DNA of 64,000 nucleotides, taken from assembly GCF_022605165.1 (NCBI RefSeq), contig NC_063075.1, positions 1,426,001 to 1,490,000 on the forward strand, read 5' to 3'. Position numbers and translations under genes: made by a program. The notes beneath the pieces were generated by a model that was given only the letters and a program-made list of their open reading frames with translations, was not told the origin of the DNA and did not search any database. The DNA is from Purpureocillium takamizusanense (Eukaryota; Ascomycota; Sordariomycetes; Hypocreales; Ophiocordycipitaceae). This document shows positions 46,426 to 57,323 of the stretch, one piece after another. Within the stretch, counting starts at the first letter, position 1, and each line of letters opens with the position of its first letter.

Positions 46426-47361
46426 TTGAAAGAACAAGAGCAAGAACAGAGACGAGTACGAAGACCGTACCTCTGAACCGACTCGTCGTTATGGGTTTGG
46501 GGGGTTTTGGAGATAAAGGTTGGGTGGTGGGAAGAAGAGGAGAAGAGAGAAATTTTGGTCGACAGCCGATATTTTTTTTCAAAGGCTGCTGGCATGGATG
46601 GGCTGGGCGCCTCATGCAGTGTGGAGGGCCCTTGCCGTGGCTGTTTCTTCGTACGGAGCACGTACCTGTCAAGTACGTGCAGAGGTGGCCCCGCCAATGC
46701 CTTTGTCTCTGCTGAGCGGGGTGGTCGCGCAGCGGTGGGCAGGTGCCGGCCAGGTACAGTGCACAGTGCGCGGCGGGCGCCATGGATCCAAGACGGAGGC
46801 ACCACCTTCCCCCTCGCCGAGGCCTGTTGGAACCCGTTTCTGGCTGGTTTGGCGCACGAGAAGGTGGTGTGCACTAGCAATCCATCAATGGCCGTCGTGG
46901 GTTTGGCAGGATCGTCCTTTCATCAGCGGGCAGGGGCGTTGGCACAGGCACGCACGGCACCCTCACCGCCGGCCGCACAACACAAACACCTCGTCCATCA
47001 TACATTAAGTATGCGCGGGGTCTTGTGTTGGGGTGCGCCAGGCCAGGGATGATGGAACAAAACAACCAAGCATGTACAGTAACACCGCCAGCTTGCAGCT
47101 TGATATCAAGGTCCAGTGCGAGGTACGAAGACAAAGTACAGGCAGAACGTTACTCCGTCCGCGTATTCCATTTCTGGTATTGTACCAGCATTACACCGGC
47201 CACCCACAAAGAGCCGGCAAAGGCAGAGCAAAGGACGAACCCTGCACACGAGAGGCCATGTCTCTCTACGTCTTCACCGTCGCCGGGGAATCGAGGTGGA
47301 AGATACAACGTTAGGCGTCAGCAAACCGCAGACACCTTCCAAGGACCCGGCGCCTACCTAC

Positions 47362-47486
47362 TACTAAGGTACTACCTTATATACTGTAACGTACCAGGTA
47401 GGCAGGTACCTTAGTACTAATTTTACCTGCCTGTATGAAGTAGGTACCTTAAGGTAGTTTACCTGTACTGTAGGTACCTTCCAACT
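47362..47486. repeat. Cluster of AGGTACCTT/GTAC palindromic motifs
   Basis: Within about 125 bp there are at least four ggtacctt/aaggtac elements plus tagtac and cctgcctg variants on both strands, with local low GC. Similar single elements occur at 19014, 27155, 39240, 59203 and 59235. The order suggests repeated short inverted units rather than one tandem array. Confidence 0.6.
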
Positions 47487-47941
47487 ACTGCAGGGGTTGC
47501 CAGCCCTCGAGGCATTCCAACTGGCACCTCGTCCGTCGCCCACGCGAGCTCGCTTGGAGCGCACCAAGTGACGCGCAGTGGACCGAATCGCACTGTAAAT
47601 GGATGTGTACAGTACCTACGTACCGTACCTATCGCTGCTGCTGCTAAATTGGGGCCAAATCGTCGACACACTGCACACACTGCACTGCACAGCCCTTCCC
47701 TTATCTTATCGGGGCGGCAGCTCGGTCGCCCTGACCTCATCGACCGGGCGGGCCAAAACAGCCCCACCAGCTTTACTCCAGGGCCGTGTGCCACAAACGC
47801 ACCGCTCAGCAACCCATCTGGCTGACTGATACAGCAACCTACTAACTTACTACCTTCGCACCTCCGTCCGTCCCAACCCTGAAGCTTCTAGAACTCGCCC
47901 TTTGGCTTCAGTTTCGTCGCTTCGCGTCCCCATAGCCAGAC

Positions 47942-47983
47942 ATGACGATGCCTTCTGGCTCGCCGACTTGTTTTTGCGCATAG
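47942..47983 (+). promoter_or_regulatory. Candidate upstream ORF of hul5
   Basis: ATG at 47942 with a second in-frame ATG two codons on, ending in TAG at 47981-47983, 20 nt before the hul5 ATG at 48004. If the transcript starts upstream, it would be a 13-codon uORF able to damp translation of the ligase. The transcription start is not known. Confidence 0.4.
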
Positions 47984-48003
47984 GCAACGCATCGTCTGTC
48001 ATC

Positions 48004-51000
48004 ATGTTCTCGACCTTCACGGGCAGTTCGCGGCGGCCACGCAACGTCAACCTCAGCGGGCAGGCCGGCAACCCCTTCGCCAACACCTCGTGGAGCCCTG
48101 CCGTCGTTTCGAATGCTAGCAAGACCGTTTCCGATGCACAAGCTGAGCGTGAAAAGCGCCAGCTCGAGAGACAGCGACTCAAGGCCGCTGGTAGGATACA
48201 ACGGGTATGGAGAGGGCACAGGTCTCGCCGCGACTCGGCGGATAGGTGGAGGGCGATATTCGACCAGCTATACAGCTCTTCACACAACGCCAGCTATTCC
48301 GAACGAGCCCCCATAGCCTTCAACCTGCTGATTGCCTTCTACTCCGCCCGCCGCAGCGACGATGTCCGAAGGGTCTGTCTCTATTGCGAGGACGCGCAAC
48401 ATACCACCTTCGACCAGATTGCTCCCCGCAACGCGCACGTATCCCGATTTCAGCAGCTCATGGCGGTGCTAGTTGGTGCACTAAATCAACTGTCTCAATC
48501 GGCGAAGTATGTTCATATCACTGGCTCAAAGCGGTACCTGGCCGTGTCTTACCCAAGCATATCATATGTACTGACTCCAGCATCAGTGAAGCTTCAACTC
48601 CGGCGGCGCATCTGATAAAGCTTATAATTCGTATCACAAAGCAGATGCCGGAAACAATAACAAAGTCGACGCAACGTCTTTATAGTGCTCTAGCCCAGCT
48701 ATGCAAAGCAAAGGAATCAGCTCGGTTGGATGGCCTGCTGGCCGAGGCCGTCATAAGCCCACTCCGTGCGGCAACCGGTGATAGTACGTCTTGCGTCCCG
48801 CTCTCCACCACCAGCCTGCCTGGGCGGCTGTGTGATGTTCTATTCTAACAAGCGACCAGGCGAATTTGCAGCATATAAAGCTCTTGCTTTTAACTTCCTA
48901 GCTCACAGCGACTTGACTCGGTTCGAGCGCCATATCGAGACTTTTTCGAAGGGCATCGAGACTGCCAAGCTCTCTCGAGCAATCAGAGCGGGCTACAGCG
49001 CCGGCACACATTCGAGGATGTTTGTGTCTAAAGACGACCAGCTGTGGCTGCTTGCCCACTTCATCGACCTAAGCCGACTACACATGGCATCGTCAGACAA
49101 GTTTGAGATTTTGGGTGCGCTTTTGCCTCAGCTGTCATCAGTCGCAGATGAGGCCAGCACTCGTGCTCCTTCAGCTGCGTCCCCTGATGCATCTCCAGAC
49201 ACGCAACACCCTGCGAATACACAATCAGCCTCAAACTACACTACGCAACAACTTGGCTCGCTTGTCGATAAAGATGGCATTTCGCGACTGCTTCGTGACT
49301 TATCTGATTGCTTAACACAAGGGTCGAAGCAAACATTTCAAGGGACTAGCATCCTCTCGGGATATATCCTCACCTTGTTGCAAGTGTTTCCAAGCAGCGC
49401 AGATGATATTCGCATGCGTCTGTTCCTCGAGCAAATCCCGACATCGTCCGGGACAGTCCCGACGGTCAAATTCCTATGGGAAATCATGAAGCATACATCC
49501 GTCTTTCAGAAGTTGAAGTCGGAACTGGAGAGGCCGACTGATATGCTTCGCCGATACCTTCACGGCAGCTCGAACCTATCGGACGAAACAATGGAGGAGC
49601 AAGAGTGGCGCACCGTGCTCCTCTTCCTTGAGCTATACGTCTTCATCCTGCGCCTCAGCGACGATGAAGACTTTTTCAGCGGCATGGAAAGCCGGATAGT
49701 GGAATCCAACTCGTCCACATCTCTCCTTCGGTCCTGCAGCTTATCGCTTGAGGATGTCAAGGCGCTCACCATCTTCCTCAAGAATACGGCGTTTGCGCTT
49801 CATTACAAGGCCAACGAAATCTCAAAGTCGGATCATATCATGGAATCGACAACTAGCTCCCGTCTCGATTCGTACCTTGGCGCCGATGTTGCGTTCAAGA
49901 CATCATCTTCAAACCTGGATATCGTGCCCGCAGCATCGCCCGCCCGGGCCAACCTGGACAGCTTGCGGACCATATTGACGACGGCATTGCGAATGCTGTA
50001 TGAAAGGGACTCAAGAAAACGCTTCCTACCTCCAAACCATTGGCTTATGACAGGCAAACTCGAACAAGAGGACTTCATCAATGCGGTCATTGTAGAGGAA
50101 GAGCGACAGAACCAGGAAGAGGCCGAAGGCAGCGACGACGAAGTCGCCGCGTTGGAGCCCGTATACGGAGAGTCGGGTATATACTCCACTCTCGCTGGCC
50201 AGCGCCTTTCGCGTCATGCGAGGTTAGAGAGGCTCCGAGCGGAGCAGGTACGAAGACAACGAGAGCGCAAATTGGCAGAGATGGGACCGAAGCTTGAAAT
50301 CCTAAAGCATATGCCCTTTGTCGTACCTTTTGAGACACGCGTCAAGATATTTCGACAATTTGTCCATCTGGATACGATGCGCAGAGAGGGCAACAATCCG
50401 TTCCACATGTTTCCGCCGCATCCGTCTGCTCGCCATCACGCCAAGATTCGACGCGGCCAACTATTCGACGACGCGTACGAGCAATTCTACCAACTGGGTG
50501 ACGGCTTGAAGGATCCGATTCAAATCACGTTTGTGGATCAATTTGGCACTCCCGAGGCGGGCATTGATGGCGGGGGTGTGACAAAAGAGTTTCTGACCAG
50601 TGTCACATCCGAAGCCTTCCAGAGTGAGTTGGGCATGTTCACCTCAAACGAACAAGGGCTGCTGTTCCCCAATCCAACAGCGACAGACACGAGGCGCGAC
50701 TTGCTTCATCTCTATGGCTTGAGAGAAGAAGACGACGAATTCAAAGAAGCAATGACGAACTTGTTCAAGCGTTTCGAGTTTCTGGGGCGGATTGTGGGCA
50801 AATGCATGTATGAGGGTATCCTCGTCGACCTTGCCTTTGCTGGGTTTTTCCTCTTGAAGTGGCCCTCTCTCGGGCCAAAGGACGAGAACACGTACAAGGG
50901 CAGCATCAACGGTCTCCGGGATATGGATGCAGAGCTGTACCAAGGCATGCTGACGCTCAAGAACTACCCCGGCGACGTCTCCGGCCTGGGGTTTGACTTC

Positions 51001-51621
51001 ACCGTGGAGGACCAGGTGTCACCGCCCGGCCAGCCCGTAAAGACGATCACGAGAAAACTGATTGCCAACGGTGATCAGACGCCCGTGACCAACGATAATC
51101 GCCTCCTGTACATTTCGTACATGGCTCGACACCGCCTGGTTGTGCAGCCTTCGTTGCAGACGGCCGCCTTCTTACGGGGCCTCCGGGCCATCATCAAGCC
51201 ATCTTGGCTATCCATGTTTAATCAATCCGAGCTTCAGCGACTCGTGGGCGGAGACTCCTCCGAGATCGACATCGAGGATCTCCGGCGCAACACCGTCTAT
51301 AGCGGGCTGTATGAAATTGGCGACGACAACGAGGAGCACCCGACGATCAAGCTCTTCTGGAAGGTCATGGAAGGCTTCACCGACTCGCAGAGGCGCGACG
51401 TGCTCAAGTACGTGAGCTCGACGCCGAGGGCGCCTCTCCTGGGCTTCTCCCAGTTGAGGCCAAAGTTTAGCATTAGAGACGGCGGCACGGATGAGCAGCG
51501 CCTGCCCAGCACGAGCACATGTGTCAACTTACTCAAGCTGCCACGCTACAGCAAGGAGGAAACGCTACGGGAGAGGCTGCTCTACGCGGTGACATCTGGC
51601 GCAGGGTTTGATTTGAGCTAG
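48004..51621 (+). CDS. hul5: HECT-type E3 ubiquitin ligase, Hul5/UBE3C family
   Basis: Seen: exons 48004-48506, 48581-48783 and 48860-51621, with introns of 74 nt (GTATGT..CCAG) and 76 nt (GTACGT..CCAG, branch CTAAC), giving 1155 residues. An IQ-like motif lies at 62-76 (AGRIQRVWRGHRSRR). A helical middle region contains Ser-rich linkers, and a basic coiled coil (RLERLRAEQVRRQRERK) precedes the catalytic domain. The HECT domain starts near 766 (RRGQLFDDAYEQF) and contains GIDGGGVTKEF and LGRIVGKCMYEG. The catalytic Cys is Cys1123 in STSTCVNLLKLP, 32 residues from the end, as usual. Known: Hul5/UBE3C works on the proteasome, extends ubiquitin chains on stalled substrates and clears misfolded cytosolic proteins; the IQ motif is typical of UBE3C. 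It converges on the GH125 gene, 142 nt away. Confidence 0.95.
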
Positions 51622-51763
51622 AACACGGCACATGAGCAAGGCGTCGTCGTCTTATTAGCATAGGCGTAGCTGTAAGAGCAGTTTGTTATTTTGGAGGCGA
51701 ATTGTATCTGTCTCTAAGCAGATGGTGTATATACGAGCGAGCTTTAAGACTACTCTATAACAA

Positions 51764-53536
51764 TCAGTCCTGGTAGCTCCTCTGCAAGAGATGAGGCTTC
51801 TTGTCGAGGATGTCCAGTATCATCTGCCCAAACAAGCCGTTGGCCCAGGCGAACCTGCGTTGCGTTAGCGCCCTCTGTGCTGCCAACAGTAGGAGAAGAA
51901 ACCCCCATTTCTTACCAAGACCTAGTCCATTTGGTGTCGTTGTGCGTGTTCACGGACTCGTGGATGAGGCCGAGGCCGCTAGTGGACCCCATGAGCTGCT
52001 TGATGCCGTAAACGATTTCATCGTCATCTGTGGACGTCATGGTGCGCATGACAACACCCATGGGCCAAGCCATGCCGGGCCCGAGGTGCGGGCCGCCAGT
52101 GGAGTTGAGGACGGGCCCGAAGCCGAAGTAAGGGTTAGACTTGCTGAGGACAAAATCGCGGGTGCGCTTGTACACGGCGTCTGAGGCGGGCTTGAAGCCG
52201 AGATGGGGGATGCTCAGGAGAGAGGGCACATTCGCATCGTCCTGAACCTAGTGGGTTAGCCCGGAGTGGCACTGCCGGAAGGGGGCGAGGGGGGCGGGAT
52301 GGGACTGACCATCAAGTTGGAGGATCCGAAGCCGTCGACTTCGAAGGCGTAGATGTCGCCGTACTTGGGGTGCTTGACGATGCCGTGCTCGTCGATGGCC
52401 TTGGCGATGCCGTCGGAGAGCTTGTCCATCTGGGCGGCGGTGTCCTTGTCGATGGACTCCATGATTGGCACGCAGGCCTTGAGGTAGCGCGAGAACATCA
52501 TGTTTGCGGGGATGAAGTACTGGTAGATGGTCGAGTCATCTGACGGCCGGAAGAAGCTGCGCACGAGGCCGATGTTGCCGGCCACGGGATTGCCGGTGCC
52601 GCCATTCGAGACAACCTCGGTCGCGCTGTTTGCGTCGCGGAGCCAGTTGTACACGGGTTTCTGGACGAGTCCGTCCCCGGTGTAGGTGCTGATCATCATG
52701 TCCTTGGCGAGCTGAAGGATCGTCTTGACCGCCTCGGCCCAATGAAACTTGCCAAAGAAGTCCTTGTCCTTGGTGACGTCGTAGTAGTCCCAAGAGAGCT
52801 GGAGGAAAGCGGAGACGGAGTCGAGCTCGTACTTGCACTCGAAGACGACATTGGGGTCGTACGGCGGGCTCACGGTGTCGCCCCTCTTGTAGAGGCCGCG
52901 CTTGCGCTTGTTGTGGGTGACGGGGATGCCGGACTCGGGAGGCGGCTCGAACGAGTTGCAGTACGGGAACTTGCGGATGTAGCGGGCCTGGAGGTTGATG
53001 GCGCCGCGGTACAGCGTGGCAATGTTGTTGGTCTCATTGTGCGACTTGATTTTCAAGATTGGCTTGTACGACTGGAGCTGGTTGGCGCTGTCACGAAGCC
53101 ACATGGCATGAATGTCGCCAGTGGTGACGAAGGCGAGCTTCGCGTGTTAGCTGGGGACGTGACTACGAGCTTAGTTGAAGCCCCTCAAGGGGCGCGGCGA
53201 ACAGTCTGCATGGCTTACCTCCTCATCCTTGTTGTCGGCCGCCGCACCCCTCCACAGAATGGTCGTGTCTACCGTGTTGGGCCACGCGTTGAGAAAGAGT
53301 CTGTACAGGTCCGGGTCCTTGATGGCCTTCTTGACCGTCTGGAGCGTATCCTCGACCTCGGGGACCGCGTAGGTACGGCAGCGGTCCTCGGGGCGCTGGT
53401 AGGGATACTTGAACTTGCCGCACGAGTAGGGCGCGTGACGCTCGGCGGCGTACGTATCGTAGGCCGGGCAGTCTGAAGGAATGGCGGCGGAGACGACGCT
53501 CGCGCCGGCGAGGGCAAAGACGGCGATATGCTTCAT
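51764..53536 (-). CDS. Secreted GH125 exo-alpha-1,6-mannosidase
   Basis: Seen: four exons on the minus strand, 53536-53219, 53137-52310, 52247-51916 and 51854-51764, with introns of 81, 62 and 61 nt (GTAAGC..GAAG, GTCAGT..CTAG, GTAAGA..GCAG; GCTAAC branch sites in each), giving 522 residues. Residues 1-18 are a signal peptide (MKHIAVFALAGASVVSA). Family landmarks: TTGDIHAMWLRDSANQ near 111-126, YNWLRDANSATE with Asp274, VDGFGSSNLMVQDDANVPSLL across intron 2, GPGMAWPMG, and GLIHESVN with Glu479. Known: GH125 enzymes (formerly DUF1237) remove alpha-1,6-mannose from yeast-type mannan and N-glycans by inversion; Asp274 and Glu479 are my best guess for the acid and base. The role is probably cell-wall or glycan turnover. 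Confidence 0.93.
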
Positions 53537-55349
53537 CGTGTGCCGCGCGTGCGTGCCTGTTTGTATGTACAGAGTTGCAAGGCGCCTTTGGACGACGCGC
53601 CAGGAGTCAAGTCAGGCGAGGTCAGGTCGGTTGAGTCGAGGCTCGCACGCGCTTTTATTATCCGACCATGTCTCACCCGCCACGACGGCAAGGGACGCGC
53701 TTTTATGACCCATCGCGACATTCGTCAGAAAAAAAAGGGCCGAAGGGGGCACGAGGGCATGCTCCCGTCCACGGGGAGAATGCGGGGTAGCGCAGAGGTC
53801 CCATCGGCAAGCTCGTCGCGATGTCCGTCAGCCCAACAGAATGCATCGTCTAGCTCCATCTTGGTTGGATTGCTAGGGAGGCGGTCGGTGGTGATCAGGC
53901 AGTTGCGTTGCATTGCGCGCAGGCAGGCGCCGGCAAGAGAGCGGGGATGGATCTAGGTCGGGGGCTGCAGGCTCATGTAATGCAACTCGGTACTACTGCG
54001 GACTGCCGCGCGGTTCGTGCGGTTATTGTTCACGTTGTTTTCTCGTGTTGCAGCTGCCGTTTCGAGACGAACGAGATTCGATGGTGGTGTGTGCGGCTTG
54101 CCGGCGCGATGCCCACGAGGGGCTTGACTCCAAGGTAATCGTCGGGGGGCGACAACCGACTGGATAGGAGTGTAGTTAGCAGCAATGCAGCAGCACAGCA
54201 CCGTACTGCATTGAAGATGGACAATGGCCATGAGCCACCTTCTTGTGTCGTATCACTGGCCGCTCCCCTCGTGGTTCATGATCCACCAGGGTCGATGATC
54301 TGGGGTCGGAGACGGATGGGGATGGAGATCGGCAGTGGTGCGGGGGATGCGACAAATTTGAGATGAGCGGATATGGTGGTGGGATGGGCGAGTGTCTTGC
54401 CTCGTTTTGTTGGTTTTTGTTGGTCGTGATGGTGGTTCCCGGGTAGGACAGTGCACCAAGGCGAGCGGCAGTTGATAGGCAGCCTTTTCAGCTCTTTTGG
54501 TAGGCAGAAATACTGTCAAGAACCCCGGGGGGCAACGCATTTGCTCCCGCGAGCACGTGGAAGAAGCCTAATTGATGCAATGTCCAGCCTTGAAGGTTAT
54601 GCGCAGCTGCTCACTTAGTACTACCTCTACTAACAAGTCCTACTACGAAGCTGTGGGTTGGTATTCCGCGCCGTCAATCCAATAAAACCGAGTCCCCCCT
54701 CTACCAGACCTTTCAGGTGTAAGCCGTAACTTAACGCGCGCGCGTACCTGTGAAACCTGCAACCCGGGCAGCTAGGGAGGCACGCACCGCCAATGCTACG
54801 GTGGCCGCAGCGCAAACCTCCGGCAGCCAGCTTTCTGGGCGTGCCTAATCGACCAAGCAAAGGCGAACAACAACCAAACCAGTACGAAATACGTACGTGT
54901 GTTTCCTTTCCTCGGCCGGCTCGATCCCGTGACCCGAAGCTCCATCCGGATCCCTGCTTTCGCCAACGGGTTGCATGACGGCTTTGGCCCGGAGCCGTGG
55001 TGGCCAGAGAGTACCTCATGGGTACGTCATTCACCCACGACCCATCACATGTTAGTCCCACTGCTAGCCCCCAGACAGGTACCGCGCAGGTAGTGCGTCA
55101 GTATGGCCGGCCATCCGGCTTGGGTCGGCTATCTTGCCACAGGCCTTGAACCGGGCTCGGGCCACAACAGCAACGCCCCCCACTAGCCAATTGCCGAGCA
55201 GATAATTGTAACGCGGCTGCTCCATGGCACTTTCAGTTCCTACGTCGTTGACCCACGCACGCTTCCCTCTCAATCCACCTCAGCCTACTCGTTGCACGCA
55301 CCGCAAAAAGCCCACCACGTTCGCGCGAAAAGCGTCGAGGCAGGGCACC
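53537..55349. other. Divergent intergenic region between the mannosidase and ETF-QO
   Basis: 1.8 kb with no gene. It must contain both promoters. A GC-alternating stretch (gcgcgcgcg) lies near 54736-54745. If translation starts at the upstream in-frame ATG (55224), the last 126 bases would be coding. Confidence 0.5.
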
Positions 55350-57323
55350 ATGTCGGCCCCCTTACCAGTGTCGAGATGCGTCCAGCAAAGTGCCCGAGCC
55401 GTCTCCCGCCTGCGGCCGGGCTGGGCCGTGGGCTCAGCGCTGCGTCCGGCGGCGGCGGCGGCGGCCCCGAGGAGAACTTTCGCGGTCCTGCGGCCCGTCT
55501 CCCCCGTGCCGCTGCCCGGCGCGCGGGCGTTCAGCACCGGCGCGAGGTTGCGCGCCGAGGATTCTGTAGAGGAAGCCTTTGATCCGTCGAGCATCGAGCG
55601 CGAGTCGGATCAGGTTGACGTGTGCATCGTCGGCGGCGGCCCCGCCGGCCTCAGCGCCGCCATCCGGCTCAAGCAGCTGGCTAATGAGGCCGGCAACGAG
55701 GACTTCCGAGTCCTTGTGCTCGAAAAGGCCGGCGACATGGGCGCGCACATCCTCTCCGGCGCCGTCATCCAACCCACTGCCATCAACGAACTCATCCCCG
55801 ACTGGCTCGACGAGTCCAACCCAAACCGCTTCGAGCATGCGACCCCCGCCGGGACCGACAAGATGCGATTCCTCACAAAAACATCCTCCTTCCCCGTCCC
55901 CACGCCCCCGCAGATGAGCAACCACGGCAACTACATCGTGAGCCTGAATCAATTCGTCAAGTGGCTCGGCGAGCGGGCCGAAGAGGTTGGAGTGGAGGTC
56001 TACCCTGGCTTCGCCGCAGCCGAGGTCCTCTACGACTCGGACGGCTCGGTCAAGGGCGTGGCCACCAATGACCTGGGCATTGGCCGGGACGGACGGCCCA
56101 AGGATACCTTCGAGCGCGGCATGGAGTTCCATGCCCGGGTAACAATGTTTGGCGAGGGCTGCCATGGCAGTCTGACCAAGCAGGTTATCAAGAAGTTCGA
56201 CCTGCGCAAAGACAGCCAGCACCAGACGTATGGAATCGGTCTCAAAGAGGTCTGGGAGGTTGAGCCGGAAAAATTCGAAAGGGGCCTGGTTGTCCACGCC
56301 ATGGGTTACCCTCTGCCCAGCAGTCTCTACGGCGGTTCCTTCATGTACCATTTTGGCGACAACCTGGTGGCTCTCGGCCTCGTGGTTGCGCTCGACTACG
56401 AGAACCCGTGGATATCGCCGTACCAAGAGTTCCAGAAGATGAAGCACCACCCTATGTTCAAAAAAGTCCTCGAAGGCGGCAAGTGCATATCCTATGGTGC
56501 CCGCGCGCTGGTCGAGGGTGGCTTCCAGTCCATCCCCAACGTCGCATTCCCTGGTGGCGCCCTGATCGGCGACTCGGCTGGCTTCGTCAACGTCCCCAAG
56601 GTTAAGGGCACGCACAACGCGATGAAGTCTGGTATTCTTGCGGCTGAAGCTGCCTGGGGTGCCCTCAACCAGACCAACGACGGCACGGTCTTCCTCTACG
56701 ATTACGAGGACTCTCTGCGCAAGTCGTCAATCTGGAAGGAGCTCAAGGAGGTGCGCAACATGCGCCCCTCCTTCCACACTCCCCTAGGCCTCTATGGCGG
56801 CATGGCATATTCGGGCCTGGAAGCCTTCGTGCTAAAGGGTCGTGTTCCGTGGACGCTCAAGCATAAGAAGCCCGACTATGCGGCCACCAAGCCTGCAGAC
56901 CAATTCCCCAAGATTGAGTACGAGAAGCCCGACGGCAAGATCAGCTTTGACATCCTGACCAGTGTCTCTCGCACTGGTACGAACCACGAGGAGGACCAAC
57001 CTGTTCACCTACAGGTCAAGGACTGGGATGCGCATACGAATAAGGCCTGGCCAGCCTTCAAGGGCTTGGAGAACCGCTTCTGTCCGGCGGGTGTTTACGA
57101 ATACGTCGAGGACGAGTCCAAGCCCCACGGAGTGCGGTTCCAAATCAACTCGCAAAAGTAGGTCCATCTGTCGCCTCGCAGCCGTCCTGGCTCCTTTAGT
57201 GCCAATGCTGACCACTCTCGCAGCTGCATTCACTGCAAGACATGCGATATCAAGGCACCGCAACAAGACATCAACTGGCAAGTGCCCCAAGGAGGCGAGG
57301 GTCCCAAGTACTACATGACTTGA
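55350..57323 (+). CDS. Electron-transfer flavoprotein-ubiquinone oxidoreductase, mitochondrial
   Basis: Seen: exon 1 to 57157, intron 57158-57223 (66 nt, GTAGGT..GCAG, branch GCTGAC), exon 2 57224-57323. The start chosen is ATG 55350 (A at -3, followed by an Arg/Ala-rich presequence), giving 635 residues; the in-frame ATG at 55224 would add 42 residues. The FAD Rossmann motif [17 protein letters not shown] lies near residue 93. The [4Fe-4S] ligands are [10 protein letters not shown] and, in exon 2, [13 protein letters not shown]. The ubiquinone and ETF-binding body is of normal length. Known: passes electrons from ETF (fatty-acid and amino-acid oxidation, sarcosine) to ubiquinone in the inner membrane. 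The second exon is essential, since three of the four cluster cysteines are in it. Confidence 0.96.

Larger units (their letters stand above)
46116..48003. other. Divergent intergenic region between pab1 and hul5
   Basis: 1.9 kb without a gene, holding the two divergent promoters. Read on the minus strand, the part next to pab1 is an A-rich leader. Near 47362-47486 lies a dense cluster of GGTACC/GTAC motifs. A 14-codon frame (with stop) begins at 47942, just before the hul5 start. Confidence 0.55.

Noticed and set aside
55434..56615. 393-codon minus-strand frame antisense to ETF-QO
   Set aside because: Also a codon-bias shadow of a conserved gene on the other strand.
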